From: Rhodanobacteraceae bacterium
GTDB lineage: Bacteria; Pseudomonadota; Gammaproteobacteria; Xanthomonadales; Rhodanobacteraceae
DNA: 64,000 nt
Direction: 5' to 3'
NCBI GenBank assembly: GCA_004299705.1
Contig: SCQS01000023.1
Span: 1 to 64,000 of the forward strand
In this document: one piece after another, positions 25,270-36,000 of the stretch
Layout of the letters: every line of letters starts with the position of its first letter
How positions within the stretch are numbered: position 1 is the stretch's first letter
Made by a program: the position numbers and the translations under genes
Notes under the pieces: model-generated
The model's input: the letters and a program-made list of their open reading frames with translations, nothing else
Told to the model about the DNA's origin: nothing
The model's database searches: none

Positions 25270-26064
25270 TCACACCGCCACCGGCGCCTTGATCGCGGGC
25301 CACGGATCGTAATCGACCACGTGGATGTCTTCGAAGCGGAAGTCGAACAGCGAGCACACGTCCGGATTCAACACCAGCTTGGGCAACGCGCGCGGGGTGC
25401 GGGTCAACTGTTCGCGCGCCTGCTCGACGTGGTTGGAATACAGGTGCAGGTCGCCGAAGGTGTGCACGTAATCGCCGCGCTCCAGGCCGCACACCTGCGC
25501 GACCATGCAGGTCAGCAGCGCGTAGCTCGCGATGTTGAACGGCACGCCAAGGAAAATATCCGCCGAGCGCTGGTAGAGCTGGCAGGAAAGTTTTCCGTTG
25601 GCGACATAGAACTGGAACAGCGCGTGGCAAGGCGACAGCGCCATCTTGTCCAGTTCACCCACGTTCCAGGCCGACACGATCATCCGGCGCGAATCGGGGT
25701 CGTGCTTGACCTGCTCGATTACCCGCGCGATCTGGTCGATCGTGCGTCCGTCCGGCGCCGGCCATGCGCGCCATTGCCGGCCGTAGATCGGCCCGAGGTC
25801 GCCGTTGGCATCCGCCCACTCGTCCCAGATGCTGACGCCATGCTCGTTGAGATACTTGACGTTGGTGTCGCCGCGCAGGAACCACAGCAGCTCGTGCACG
25901 ATGGATTTGACGTGCAGTTTCTTGGTGGTGAGCAGCGGAAATCCCTTGGCCAGGTCCATGCGGATCTGACGGCCAAACACCGAGCGCGTGCCGGTGCCGG
26001 TGCGGTCGCCCTTGATGGCGCCGTTTTCCAGCACGTCGCGCAGGAGGTCGAGGTAGAGCTGCAT
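25270..26064 (-). CDS. thyA: thymidylate synthase
   Basis: It makes dTMP from dUMP with methylene-tetrahydrofolate. The 264 residues equal the E. coli enzyme in length. Key motifs are '[12 protein letters not shown]', '[23 protein letters not shown]', the catalytic cysteine in '[13 protein letters not shown]' (Cys146 by alignment with E. coli) and '[10 protein letters not shown]'-type '[16 protein letters not shown]'. folA follows on the same strand. No purine-rich ribosome site precedes the ATG; instead the 40 bases upstream of the start are a GAGTCCC heptamer array. Confidence 0.97.
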   Translation of the reverse strand: MQLYLDLLRDVLENGAIKGDRTGTGTRSVFGRQIRMDLAKGFPLLTTKKLHVKSIVHELLWFLRGDTNVKYLNEHGVSIWDEWADANGDLGPIYGRQWRAWPAPDGRTIDQIARVIEQVKHDPDSRRMIVSAWNVGELDKMALSPCHALFQFYVANGKLSCQLYQRSADIFLGVPFNIASYALLTCMVAQVCGLERGDYVHTFGDLHLYSNHVEQAREQLTRTPRALPKLVLNPDVCSLFDFRFEDIHVVDYDPWPAIKAPVAV

Positions 26065-26069
26065 GGAGC

Positions 26070-26104
26070 GGGACTCGGGACTCGTGACTCAGGACTCGAG
26101 AATC
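26070..26104. repeat. heptanucleotide tandem repeat at the thyA start
   Basis: Five 7-bp units: GGGACTC, GGGACTC, GTGACTC, AGGACTC, GAGAATC. On the thyA strand this reads as GAGTCCC-type repeats ending 5 bases before the start codon, so it occupies the position of the ribosome-binding site. Confidence 0.85.
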
Positions 26105-26123
26105 ATAGCAGTCGCATATTGCG

Positions 26124-26266
26124 TCCTCCCCCCCTTCGCTTGCGAAGGGCGGAGCGAAGCGAACGCGCGCGCAGCGCGAGAGGGGGATGGCTTTTCGCCG
26201 GACAACATCCCTCCGATGCTTGCGCATCGACCCCCTTCCTTTGGAAGGGGGTGACAGGGGGATGGC
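26124..26266. repeat. two variant ATCCCCC/GGGGGAT hairpin elements upstream of the POT transporter
   Basis: The first copy has the hairpin CCCCCTTCGC-TT-GCGAAGGG, followed by GGAGCGAAGCGAACGCGC and CGCGCAGCGCG, and ends GAGAGGGGGATGG. The second has CGATGC-TTGC-GCATCG and CCCCCTTCC-TTT-GGAAGGGGG and ends GGGGGATGG. The 'GGAGCGAAGCGAACGCG' variant is shared with the copy at 32860. These fill most of the 271-bp divergent spacer between thyA and the transporter; no promoter was recognised in the remainder. Confidence 0.88.
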
Positions 26267-26335
26267 TCTTGCGACATTCAGCCACGGTTCGGGTAGTCTT
26301 GGCCGATTACCTGTCAACAGGGGCGCCTCCCGAAC

Positions 26336-27901
26336 ATGAACTCCGCAACGCCCGCCGTCTCCAAGACCCGTTCGTTCTCCACCGTGTTCCTGATCGAGAT
26401 GTGGGAGCGCTTCGGCTATTACGGCATGCAGGTGTTGATCGTGTACTACATGATCCAGCGCCTCGGTTTCCAGGACTCCCGCGCCAACCTGACCTGGGGC
26501 GCGGCGGCGGCGCTGATCTACGTGTCGCCCGCGATCGGCGGCTGGGTCGGCGACAAGTTCTTCGGCACCCGCCACACCATGCTGCTCGGTGCCTGCGTGT
26601 TGACGGTCGGCTACGCGCTGATGGCGGTGCCGGTGTCCGATCCCTTCGTGCTGTTCATCGCCTTGGGCGTGATCGTGGTCGGCAACGGCCTGTTCAAAGC
26701 CAACGCCGGCAACCTCGTGCGCAAGATCTACGAAGACGACGACAGCAAGATCGACGCGGCTTTCACGATCTACTACATGGCGGTGAACATCGGCTCCACG
26801 TTCTCGATGATCCTGACCCCGATCATCAAGAACTATTTCAATGCGCCGTTCCACGGCCAGATGACCTGGCTGTTCGGCGCCAACGCGCACCTCTATTTCG
26901 GCGGCAACCTTGGCTGGCACGTGGCCTTCCTGGTGTGCTGCGTGGGCCTGCTGGTCGGCCTTGGCAACTACCTGGTGATGCGCCACACCCTGAACTTCAT
27001 CGGTTCCGAGCCCGACCATCACCCGATGAAACTGTGGAAGCTCGCGGCGGTGATCGTGGGCGGCATCGCGGTGGCGATCATCTCGGCTTTCATCCTCAAC
27101 TACGAGGCCGTCGCGCAGGCGTTCGTGATCGCCGCGGCCATTTGCGTGCTGGGCATCTTCGGGTGGCTGATCGCCAAAAGCCACCCTTCGGAGAAGCCCG
27201 GCATCACCATCTCGCTGATCCTGGTGGTGGAAACCATCGTGTACTTCATCTTCTACCAGCAGATGCCGACCTCGCTGAACCTGTTCGCCTTGCACAATGT
27301 CGATCCCGCTTTCCGCCTGTTCGGCATGCATCTGTTCAACTGGGATCCCGCGCAATTCCAGTCGCTCGATCCGATCTGGATCTTCATCCTCAGCCCGATC
27401 CTCGCAGCCATCTACACGAGCTTCGCCAAGCACGGGAAAGATCTCTCGATCTCGACCAAGTTCGTACTCGGATTCGTGGTGGTGGGACTCGGCTTCTTCG
27501 TGTTCGGGGCCGCCGGCCACTTCACCACCTCGCCCGGCCAAACCGACCAGTGGGTGATGATCTGGGGTTACGGCCTGACTTCGCTGGGCGAACTGCTGAT
27601 CAGCGGCCTGGGCCTCGCCTTCATCGCACGCTACGTGCCCTCACGCATGGGCGGCTTCATGATGGGCGCGTACTTCGTCGGGGTGGGCATCGCGATGTAT
27701 CTGGGCGGACTGGTCGCGAATTTCGCAAGCACCCCGAGTGCCGGTACCAGCGCGGTGCAGATGCTGCCGATCTATACCCGGCTGTTCAATTGGCTGGGCG
27801 TGGTCAGCCTCATCATCGCGGTACTCGCCCTGGCGGTCTTGCCGGTGCTGCGCCGGCTGGAAACCAGGCATGCGGCGCAGGCCCACTCCGCTTCGGTGTG
27901 A
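26336..27901 (+). CDS. POT/PTR2-family proton-dependent oligopeptide transporter
   Basis: A 521-residue inner-membrane transporter importing di- and tripeptides with protons. The diagnostic 'EMWERFGYYGMQ' motif (E-x-x-E-R-F) is on the first helix at about residues 21-32, with a second family motif at 'GLFKANAGNLV'. About fourteen hydrophobic segments are visible, the normal number for bacterial POT proteins. It stands alone, divergent from thyA. The terminator-like GACAGGATCGCCTGTCCTGTC follows the stop without a T-run. Confidence 0.9.
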   Translation: MNSATPAVSKTRSFSTVFLIEMWERFGYYGMQVLIVYYMIQRLGFQDSRANLTWGAAAALIYVSPAIGGWVGDKFFGTRHTMLLGACVLTVGYALMAVPVSDPFVLFIALGVIVVGNGLFKANAGNLVRKIYEDDDSKIDAAFTIYYMAVNIGSTFSMILTPIIKNYFNAPFHGQMTWLFGANAHLYFGGNLGWHVAFLVCCVGLLVGLGNYLVMRHTLNFIGSEPDHHPMKLWKLAAVIVGGIAVAIISAFILNYEAVAQAFVIAAAICVLGIFGWLIAKSHPSEKPGITISLILVVETIVYFIFYQQMPTSLNLFALHNVDPAFRLFGMHLFNWDPAQFQSLDPIWIFILSPILAAIYTSFAKHGKDLSISTKFVLGFVVVGLGFFVFGAAGHFTTSPGQTDQWVMIWGYGLTSLGELLISGLGLAFIARYVPSRMGGFMMGAYFVGVGIAMYLGGLVANFASTPSAGTSAVQMLPIYTRLFNWLGVVSLIIAVLALAVLPVLRRLETRHAAQAHSASV

Positions 27902-28031
27902 CAGGATCGCCTGTCCTGTCACCCGCCGGGCGGCAACGCACGACCCTGCCAAAAGGCATACACGCCACGCCCATGCCGAACGGCAGGGGCGAGCGGGTGC
28001 CTGATCGGTTAATTTAAAGCCTCCGCATGAC

Positions 28032-28064
28032 CCGTGCCCGGCGAACCCCCTGCCGCGGGCACGG
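28032..28064 (+). terminator. GC-rich hairpin between the POT transporter and the RND operon
   Basis: Perfect 9-bp arms CCGTGCCCG and CGGGCACGG separated by 15 bases, 130 bases after the transporter stop and 35 bases before the adaptor gene. There is no T-run, so it may be a Rho-assisted terminator or a leader structure of the efflux operon. Confidence 0.4.
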
Positions 28065-28099
28065 TCGAATGGATGTTTTGAAATCTGGACAGCACCCGC

Positions 28100-29407
28100 A
28101 TGTCGCGAACGAAATGGATCCTGACGGTCATAGGCATCGTCATCGTGGCACTGATCCTGTGGCGCATTTTCTCGGGCCACGGCAAGGCGCAGGGCCCAGG
28201 TGACTTCGGCGCCAACGCCCCTGTTCCGGTCACGGTGGTGCCCGCGGCCGACCAGAACGTTCCCGTCTACGTGACCGGCACCGGCACGGTCACCCCCATC
28301 AACAGCGTGAACGTGCAGCCGCAGGTCGGCGGCACGCTGCTGAAACTGGACTTCGTCGAAGGCAAACCCGTGACCGCCGGGCAGTTGCTGGCGCAGATCG
28401 ATCCGCGCACCTTGCAGGCCCAGCTCGACCAGGCCATCGGCAAGCGCAACCAGGACCAGACCCAGCTCGCGACCGCGGTCGCCAACCTGGAACGTTCGGA
28501 GAACCCCAAGTACGCACCATACGTCGCCCAGATCGACAAGATCACGCAGGCGAACACCGTCGCGCAATACAAGGCGGCCGTGGCGGCCGACAATGCCGCC
28601 ATCGACAGCACCAAGGTGCAACTCGGTTTCACGCGCATCACCTCGCCCATCGACGGCGTGGTCGGCATCCGCCAGGTGACACCCGGCAACGTCGTGACCA
28701 CGAGCACCACCATCGTCACCGTGGTGCAGATGCATCCGATCGACGTGCTGTTCACCCTTCCGGGCAAGTATCTCGACGAGGTGCGTAACGCCCAGCAGAA
28801 GGCGCCACTCAAGGTCGCGATCCTGGACGCCAACGGCAACGTGGTCGAAGCCGATGGCACGCTCAAGGTGATCGGCAACCAGATCGATGCCGATACCAAT
28901 ACCTTCCAGCTCAAGGCAGAGTTCCCGAACGCCAACAACCAACTTTTCCCGGGCCAGTACGCCAATACCCGCGTCGAGGTCAGCATCGACTCCAATGCGT
29001 TGGTGGTGCCGACCGCGGCGGTGCAGCGCGGCCCGAACGGCGATTACGTGTGGCTGATCACCGACAAGCCACCGCCCGGCAGCAGCGCGTCGCCGGACAG
29101 CAGTGACAAGACCGGCCGCGGCAGACGCTCTGCCCGAAAAGACGCCCCCAACAGCAGCGCGGCCGACAACAAGCCCGCCAAATACGTGACGATGCAGGCG
29201 GTCACTACCGGCGGTGAAGCCGGCGACACCGGCCTGATCGTCACCAAGGGCCTGAAAACGGGCGACCTCGTGGTCACCGCGGGCCAGTTCCGCCTGAAGC
29301 AAGGCAGCAAGGTCACGCCGATGAAGCCGGGCGAGATTCCCCCACCGCCGACCACCGCGCAGATCAAGGCGGCGATGTCGAGCGGCGGGCGTGGTGGGCG
29401 GCATTGA
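28100..29407 (+). CDS. RND efflux periplasmic adaptor (MdtA/MuxA-like)
   Basis: A 435-residue membrane fusion protein that bridges the inner-membrane RND pump and an outer-membrane channel. An N-terminal membrane anchor (about 7-24) is followed by the lipoyl half 'TGTGTVTPINSVNVQPQVGG', a short helical hairpin, the second lipoyl half 'ITSPIDGVVGIRQVTPGN', and beta-barrel motifs ending 'FPGQYANTRVEV'. A low-complexity serine/proline/lysine stretch (about 325-360) interrupts the C-terminal domain. Two different RND permease genes follow, the MdtABC/MuxABC plan. No outer-membrane factor gene is present in the window. Confidence 0.92.
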   Translation: MSRTKWILTVIGIVIVALILWRIFSGHGKAQGPGDFGANAPVPVTVVPAADQNVPVYVTGTGTVTPINSVNVQPQVGGTLLKLDFVEGKPVTAGQLLAQIDPRTLQAQLDQAIGKRNQDQTQLATAVANLERSENPKYAPYVAQIDKITQANTVAQYKAAVAADNAAIDSTKVQLGFTRITSPIDGVVGIRQVTPGNVVTTSTTIVTVVQMHPIDVLFTLPGKYLDEVRNAQQKAPLKVAILDANGNVVEADGTLKVIGNQIDADTNTFQLKAEFPNANNQLFPGQYANTRVEVSIDSNALVVPTAAVQRGPNGDYVWLITDKPPPGSSASPDSSDKTGRGRRSARKDAPNSSAADNKPAKYVTMQAVTTGGEAGDTGLIVTKGLKTGDLVVTAGQFRLKQGSKVTPMKPGEIPPPPTTAQIKAAMSSGGRGGRH

Positions 29408-29408
29408 T

Positions 29409-29590
29409 GCGACACCCCCTTCCAACGGAAGGGGGTCGATACGTCTGGCAACACCAGGCGTATCGGGGGGATGTGATCGTCACTCGCAATGAAAAGCCAT
29501 CCCCCTCGGTACCCCTTCGTTCCGAAGGGGGGAAGAGAATCCCACCCCCTTCGGGACGAAGGGGGTCGCCGCGCAGCGGCGGGGGGATGC
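29409..29590. repeat. two ATCCCCC/GGGGGAT hairpin elements between adaptor and first RND permease
   Basis: The first copy carries CCCCCTTCC-AAC-GGAAGGGGG and then a long replacement hairpin, CGATACGTCTGG (29437-29448) with CCAGGCGTATCG (29454-29465), before GGGGGGATG. The second is inverted: CATCCCCCTCGG, CCCCTTCG-TTC-CGAAGGGG, CCCCCTTCG-GGA-CGAAGGGGG, CGCCGC-GCA-GCGGCG, GGGGGATG. They lie within a presumed polycistronic mRNA. Confidence 0.9.
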
Positions 29591-29628
29591 CAGCCGCCAA
29601 CGAATCGCGATCTGATCGCTGACACGCC

Positions 29629-32600
29629 ATGGGTTTTTCCAGCATCTTCATCCGCCGTCCGATCGCCACGTCGCTGCTGATGGCGGCGGTGTTGCTGCTC
29701 GGCATCATCGGTTACAAGGCGTTGCCGGTTTCCGCCCTGCCCGAAATCGAAGCCCCCAGCCTGGTGGTGACGACGCAATATCCGGGCGCCAGCGCGACCA
29801 CCATCGCGACGCTGGTTACGACGCCGCTCGAACAGCAGCTCGGACAGATCTCCGGCCTCACGATGATGAGTTCGAACAGCGCCGCCGGGCTGTCGACCAT
29901 CACCCTGCAGTTCGCGATGAACACCAACCTCGACGTCGCGGCGCAGGACGTGCAGTCGGCGTTGCGCACCGCGCGCCTGCCCAACAGCCTGCCCTATCCG
30001 CCCGTCTACAAACGCGTCAATCCCGCCGACGCGCCGATCCTGACCCTCGCGCTCACGTCGAACACGGTGCCGCTGCGCGACGTCAACAACTACGCCGATT
30101 CGATCCTGGCGCAGCGGCTGGCGCAGGTGCCAGGCGTGGGCCTGGTGTCGATCGCCGGCAACGTGCGCCCGGCGATCCGCGTGCAGGTCGATCCCGGCAA
30201 ACTCTCCAGCCTCGGCCTCACCATGGAGGACGTGCGCAGCGCGCTCACCCAGGCCAACGTCAACGCCGCCAAGGGTTCCTTGAACGGCGCGGTGCAGACC
30301 TACGAGATCGGCACCAACGACCAGTTGCAGAGCGCGCAGCAGTACGCCAACACCATCATCTCCTACAAGAACGGCGCGCCGGTCAGACTCTCCGACGTCG
30401 CCGACGTGGTCGAGGGCGTCGAGAACGACCAGCTCGCCGCGTGGGCCAACGGCAAGCCGGCGGTGCTGCTGGACATCCGTCGCCAACCCGGCGCCAACAT
30501 CATCAAGACCGTCGACCAGATCGAGCAGACCCTGCCGAGCCTGCGCGCGGTGCTGCCGGCCGGCATCAAGCTTTCGGTGTTCGCCGATCGCACGGTCACC
30601 ATCCGCGCGTCGGTGCGTGACGTCGAGCTGACGCTGCTTATCGCCGTGGCGCTGGTGGTCGCGGTGATCTTCGTGTTCCTGCGCCGGCTGTGGGCCACGC
30701 TGATCCCGGCGGTCGCGGTGCCGCTGTCGCTGATGGGCACCTTCGCGATCATGGCATTCGCGGGGTTCTCGCTGGACAACCTGTCGCTGATGGCGCTGAC
30801 CGTCGCCACCGGCTTCGTGGTGGACGACGCGATCGTGATGATCGAGAACATCGTGCGCTACCTCGAGGCCGGCAAGAGCGGGCGCGACGCCGCCGAGACA
30901 GGCTCACGCGAGATCGGCTTCACGGTGTTGTCGCTGACGGTTTCCCTGATCGCGGTGTTCCTGCCGCTGCTGTTGATGCCGGGCGTGACCGGACGGCTGT
31001 TCCACGAATTCGCGTGGGTGCTGACCTTCGCGGTCGCGATCTCGATGGGCGTGTCGTTGACGCTGACGCCGATGATGTGCGCCTACCTGCTGAAACAGGG
31101 CTCGCTGCCGGCCGGCGACGAGGCGGCGCTCGAACAGCGGCGGGGTTTCTACGCGAAGATGCTGGGATGGTACGAATCCAGCCTGGACTGGGTGCTGGCG
31201 CATCGCCGCACCACCATGCTGGTCGCGGCGGCCTCGGTCGCGGTGACCGTGCTGCTGTACATCGCGATCCCCAAGGATCTGCTGCCGGAACAGGACACCG
31301 GCCTGATCACCGGGGTGGTGCAGGCCGACAACGACATCGCGTTTCCGGCGATGTCGAAAAACATCCAGGCCGTGACCGCGGCGCTGCGGCGCGATCCGGC
31401 GGTCGCGGGCGTCGCGTCCTTCATTGGCGCCGGCACCATCAACCCGACCTTGAACCAGGGTCAGGTCAGCATCGTGCTGAAACCGCGCGGCCAGCGCGGC
31501 AGCCTGGATCAGGTCGTGGCCAGCCTGCAGAAGGACGTCGCCGACATTCCCGGCGTGCAACTGTTCCTGAAACCGGTGCAGGACATCACCCTCGACACCA
31601 CCGTGGCGCCCACGCAATACCAGTACGCGATTTCCGAGGTCAGCTCCAGCGATCTCGCGATCTATGCGCGGCAGATGGTGCAGGCGGTGAAGCAATTGCC
31701 GGAACTGGCCGACGTCTCCAACAACCTGTCGATGAACGGTCGTGCGCTGAAGCTCGACATCAACCGCACCGAAGCCAGTCGCCTCGGCGTGCCGGTGCAG
31801 ACCATCGATGACACCCTGTACGACGCCTACGGCCAGCGCCAGATCTCGACCATCTTCACCCAGCAGAACCAGTATCGGGTGATCCTGGAAGTGCAACCGC
31901 AGTTCCGCAACCGCGCCGACCTGATGAACCTGTTGCGGGTGCGCTCGAACGGCGCCAGCGGCGCGCTGACCGGCAGCAACGCCACCAGCCTCGGCCAGCT
32001 CACCTCGTCCAACTCGTCGACCGCGACCGGCATCGGGCAATCCAACATCGGCATCCAGCTCGGCGGCGGCAGCACCGTGCCGCTTTCGACCTTGGCGACC
32101 GCCACCGTCACCGAAGCGCCGCTGGTGATCGCGCACCAGAACCAGTTGCCGGCGGTGATCATCTCGTTCAACGTCGCGCCGGGCTACTCGCTGTCGCAGG
32201 CCGTGAACGCGATCAACGCCACGGCAGCGTCCTTGCACTTCCCGCCGCAGGTGCGCGCCGGCTTCATCGGTACCGCCGCGGAGTTTTCGTCATCGCTGGG
32301 CAACGAGGCGCTGCTGTTGCTGGCCGCCATCATCGTGATTTACATCGTGCTGGGCGTGCTGTACGAAAGCTACATCCACCCGCTGACGATCCTCTCGACC
32401 CTGCCGCCGGCCGGCGTCGGCGCGCTGCTGGCGCTGATGCTGTTCGGCATGCCGCTGTCGGTGGACGGCATCGTCGGCATCGTGCTGCTGATCGGCATCG
32501 TCAAGAAGAACGCGATCATGATGATCGACTTCGCGATCACCGCGCAGCGCCGCGGCATGAGCCCGCACGACGCGATCCGGCGCGCCTGCCTGCTGCGCTT

Positions 32601-32847
32601 CCGCCCGATCATGATGACCACCTTCGCCGCGCTGTTCGGTGCGCTGCCGCTGGCGCTCGGCAACGGCATCGGCTCGGAACTGCGCCGCCCGCTGGGCGTG
32701 GCGATCGTCGGCGGTTTGCTGCTTTCACAACTGGTGACGCTGTACACCACCCCGGTGATTTACCTGTACATGGAACGCTTCAACGACTGGCTGCAGGAAC
32801 GGCTGGGGCGGCATCGCGCCGAGCTGGCTTCCGAGAGTGGGAAATGA
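29629..32847 (+). CDS. RND efflux permease, first subunit (MdtB/MuxB-like)
   Basis: A 1,072-residue proton-driven drug exporter of the HAE-1 type. The N-terminus 'FIRRPIATSLLMAAVLLLG' is typical. The two Asp residues of the proton relay are in 'TGFVVDDAIVMIENIVRYL' on helix 4, and 'GIVKKNAIMMIDFAI' marks helix 10. Two large periplasmic loops separate the helix groups. A second, distinct RND permease gene follows, which indicates a heteromeric MdtBC-like pump rather than a homotrimer. Substrates cannot be inferred from the sequence. Confidence 0.95.
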   Translation: MGFSSIFIRRPIATSLLMAAVLLLGIIGYKALPVSALPEIEAPSLVVTTQYPGASATTIATLVTTPLEQQLGQISGLTMMSSNSAAGLSTITLQFAMNTNLDVAAQDVQSALRTARLPNSLPYPPVYKRVNPADAPILTLALTSNTVPLRDVNNYADSILAQRLAQVPGVGLVSIAGNVRPAIRVQVDPGKLSSLGLTMEDVRSALTQANVNAAKGSLNGAVQTYEIGTNDQLQSAQQYANTIISYKNGAPVRLSDVADVVEGVENDQLAAWANGKPAVLLDIRRQPGANIIKTVDQIEQTLPSLRAVLPAGIKLSVFADRTVTIRASVRDVELTLLIAVALVVAVIFVFLRRLWATLIPAVAVPLSLMGTFAIMAFAGFSLDNLSLMALTVATGFVVDDAIVMIENIVRYLEAGKSGRDAAETGSREIGFTVLSLTVSLIAVFLPLLLMPGVTGRLFHEFAWVLTFAVAISMGVSLTLTPMMCAYLLKQGSLPAGDEAALEQRRGFYAKMLGWYESSLDWVLAHRRTTMLVAAASVAVTVLLYIAIPKDLLPEQDTGLITGVVQADNDIAFPAMSKNIQAVTAALRRDPAVAGVASFIGAGTINPTLNQGQVSIVLKPRGQRGSLDQVVASLQKDVADIPGVQLFLKPVQDITLDTTVAPTQYQYAISEVSSSDLAIYARQMVQAVKQLPELADVSNNLSMNGRALKLDINRTEASRLGVPVQTIDDTLYDAYGQRQISTIFTQQNQYRVILEVQPQFRNRADLMNLLRVRSNGASGALTGSNATSLGQLTSSNSSTATGIGQSNIGIQLGGGSTVPLSTLATATVTEAPLVIAHQNQLPAVIISFNVAPGYSLSQAVNAINATAASLHFPPQVRAGFIGTAAEFSSSLGNEALLLLAAIIVIYIVLGVLYESYIHPLTILSTLPPAGVGALLALMLFGMPLSVDGIVGIVLLIGIVKKNAIMMIDFAITAQRRGMSPHDAIRRACLLRFRPIMMTTFAALFGALPLALGNGIGSELRRPLGVAIVGGLLLSQLVTLYTTPVIYLYMERFNDWLQERLGRHRAELASESGK

Positions 32848-32859
32848 AACGCGCGTGGT

Positions 32860-33007
32860 ATGACATTCCCCCGTGCCTGCGGCGCCTGCATCCCCCCGCG
32901 CCTGCGGCGCGACCCCCTTCGTTCCGAAGGGGGTGGAATTTTCTTCCGCCTTCCGCAGAAAGGGCGGAGCGAATGCGAACGCGCGCGCAGCGCGACGAGG
33001 GGGATGG
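32860..33007 (+). repeat. ATCCCCC/GGGGGAT hairpin element between the two RND permease genes
   Basis: It begins with a partial copy (CATTCCCCCGTGCCTGCGGCGC), then a left half with GCGCC-TGC-GGCGC and CCCCCTTCG-TTC-CGAAGGGGG, then the variant right half GGAGCGAATGCGAACGCGC with CGCGCAGCGCG and final GGGGGATGG. It is followed directly by a heptamer array and the start of the second permease gene. Confidence 0.9.
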
Positions 33008-33018
33008 CTTTTCGTCCT

Positions 33019-33046
33019 GTACCCGGTACCCGGTCTCCGGTCCCTG
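33019..33046. repeat. heptanucleotide tandem repeat at the second RND permease start
   Basis: Four 7-bp units: GTACCCG, GTACCCG, GTCTCCG, GTCCCTG, with a decayed fifth (CCTGCCG) reaching the GTG start at 33053. As at thyA, the array replaces a normal ribosome-binding site. Confidence 0.85.
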
Positions 33047-33052
33047 CCTGCC

Positions 33053-36000
33053 GTGAACATCTCCGCGCCCTTCATCAAGCGTCCGATCGGCACCTCGCTG
33101 CTGGCGGCCGGTGTGCTTGCGATCGGCATCCTGTGTTACACGATGCTCGGGATCAGTGCGCTGCCGCAGTTGTCGTTCCCGGCGATCTGGGTGTCGGCCA
33201 GCGAGCCCGGCGCCAGCGCCACCACGATGGCGGCCACGGTGGCCGCGCCGCTGGAACGACACCTCGGCCAGATTCCCGGCATCGACATGATGAATTCGCG
33301 CAGCTCCGACGGCAGCGCGGTGGTCATCATGTTCTTCGATTCGGGCGTTGACATCGATTCCGCCGCGCAGCAGGTCGATGCCGCGATCAACGCCGCGGTA
33401 CCCGACCTGCCTTCGGGCCTCGCGATGCCGCAGTGGCACAAGGCCAACCCGAACGACGACCCGGTGATCGAACTGGCGCTGACCTCCGACACCCAGCCGA
33501 TGTCGGACCTCTACGACGCCGCCAACACGCTTTTGAGCCCGCGTCTGTCGCAATTGCCGGGCGTCGCGTCGGTGGACGTGTCGGGCAGCGCGCAGCCGGG
33601 CGTGCGCATCGAGGTGGATCTGCACAAGCTGGAAGCGCTGGGGCTTTCCACCAACAACATCCGCAACGCCATCACCGCGGCCAACGTCACCTCGCCGCAA
33701 GGCTTCCTGACCAACGGCAACATCGCCACCGCGATCACCGCCAACGACCAACTGCACACGCCGCAGGATTTCGCCAACCTGGTGATCGCGATCCACAACG
33801 GCACGCCGGTGTTCCTGCGTGACGTCGCCCACGTTTACCAGGGTGCGCAGGATCAGTTCCAGGCCGCGTATTTCAACGGCAAGCGCTCGATCCAGTTGCA
33901 GGTTTTCAAGCGCCCGGACGCGAACGTGATCAAGACCGTCGATGGCGTCAAGGCCGAGCTGCCAGGCCTGCGCAACCTGCTGCCTCCGGGCACCCAGTTG
34001 ACGCCCTACTTCGACGGCACCAATACCATCCGCGACTCGGTCAACGACGTGCAGATCACGCTGTTGATCAGCCTGGCGATGGTGATCCTGACCATGGCGG
34101 TGTTCCTGCGCCGGCTCGCGCCCACGCTGATCGCGTCGGCGGCGGTGCCGTTGTCGCTGTGCGGTGCATTCATCGTGATGTACGCGATGAATTACACGCT
34201 GGACAATTTGTCTTTGCTGGCGCTGGTGATCGCGCTGACCTTCGTGGTGGACGACGCGATCGTGGTGATCGAGAACATCATCCGCCACCTCGACGAGGGC
34301 AAGACGCGGATGCAGGCCGCGCTCGAAGGCGCCCGGGAAATCGGCTTCACCATTGTCGCGATCACCGCATCGCTGATCGCCGTGTTCAGCCCGATCCTGT
34401 TCGCGCCGGGCATGCTGGGCGTGTTCTTCCGCGAGTTCACGGTCACCGTGGTCGCGGCCATTTTCGTGTCGATGCTGGTGTCGCTGACCCTGACGCCATC
34501 GCTGTGCGGCCGGTTCCTGCGCCACCATGCGACTACCGAGCAGGGCCCCTCGAAACTCTCGCGCGCGCTCGATCGTTTCCACGCCATCATGCTGGCCGTC
34601 TACACGCGCACGCTCGACTGGACCCTGCACAAGCACCCGAAACTGATGGCGTGGTCGCCACTGATCCTGCTGGCGCTCACCATCTTCCTGTTCACCAAGG
34701 TATCCGCCACCAACTTCCCGCCACAGGATTCGGGCCTGATCTGGGGCCGCGCCAGCGGCAGCACCACGATGTCGTTCACCGACCTCGAGGCCCGCACCAA
34801 GACCCTGATGCAGATGATTCGCTCCGACCCCGCGGTGGAATACGTCGGCGCATCGATCGGCACCGGCCGGCGCGGGCCCAGCGGCTGGTTCAGCATCCAG
34901 TTGAAACCGAAGAGCGATGGCCGCAAGGATTCGACCCAGCAGGTGGTCGCGCGGCTGTCGGCCAAGGCCGCGCAATACCCCGACCTCGACGTGCGCTTCC
35001 GGCCGCACGAGGATCTGCCCAGCGGCAGCGGCGGCACCAGCCAGGGTGCCCAGTACAGCGTGAACCTGCAGGGCAACAGCGCTACCGAACTCGAGGAATG
35101 GCTGCCGAAACTGCAGGCGCAGTTGCAGAAGAACCCGTCGTTCCGCGACGTCGGCACCGACCTCGACGACGGCGCGCTGCTGCAGAACATGGTGGTCGAC
35201 CGCGCCAAGGCTTCCGCGCTCGGCGTTTCGATGGCGGCCGTGGACGACGCGCTCTACAACGCCTTCGGGCAGCGCCAGATTTCCACCATCTACTCGGACA
35301 ACAACAACTACCAGGTCGTGCTGACCGCGCTGCCTTCGCAGACGGCCTCGCCCGCCGCGCTCAACAACATCCACGTGCGATCTTCCAGCGGGCAGATGAT
35401 CCCGATCAGCGCGATCGCGCACCAGGAAGCCGGCGTCGCGCCCAGCGAAGTCAGGCACATCAACCAGATGACCAGCATGTCGCTGTCGTTCAACCTCGCA
35501 CCCGGCATCACCATGGGCGAGGCAATGCAGCAGATCCGGAAAACGATCGCCGACATGCGCATGCCGGGTGACATCACCCTGGGTTTCGGCGATTTCTTCC
35601 GCCGCTTCGAGCAACAACAGGAAACCATGCCGCTGCTGTTGCTCGGCGCGATCGTCGCGGTGTACCTGGTGCTGGGGATGCTGTACGAGAACCTGGTGCA
35701 CCCGATCACGATCCTGTCCACCCTGCCCGCGGCCGGGGTCGGCGCGCTGCTGGCCCTGCTGCTGACCAACACGCCACTTTCCATCGTCGCGATGATGGCG
35801 CTGATATTGCTGATCGGCCTGGTCAAGAAAAACGCGATCATGATGGTCGATTTCGCGGTGGTGGCCGAGCGCGAAGGCAAGACGCCGCTGGACGCGGTGC
35901 GCGAAGCGTGCCTGGTGCGCTTTCGCCCAATCATGATGACCACGATGGTCGCGATCCTGGCGTCGATCCCGCTGGTGGTCGGCATCGGTACCGGCGCAAA

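Noticed and set aside
27902..27925. GACAGGATCGCCTGTCCTGTC after the POT gene as an intrinsic terminator
   Set aside because: The stem is short and imperfect and there is no T-run, so it was not called as a separate feature.
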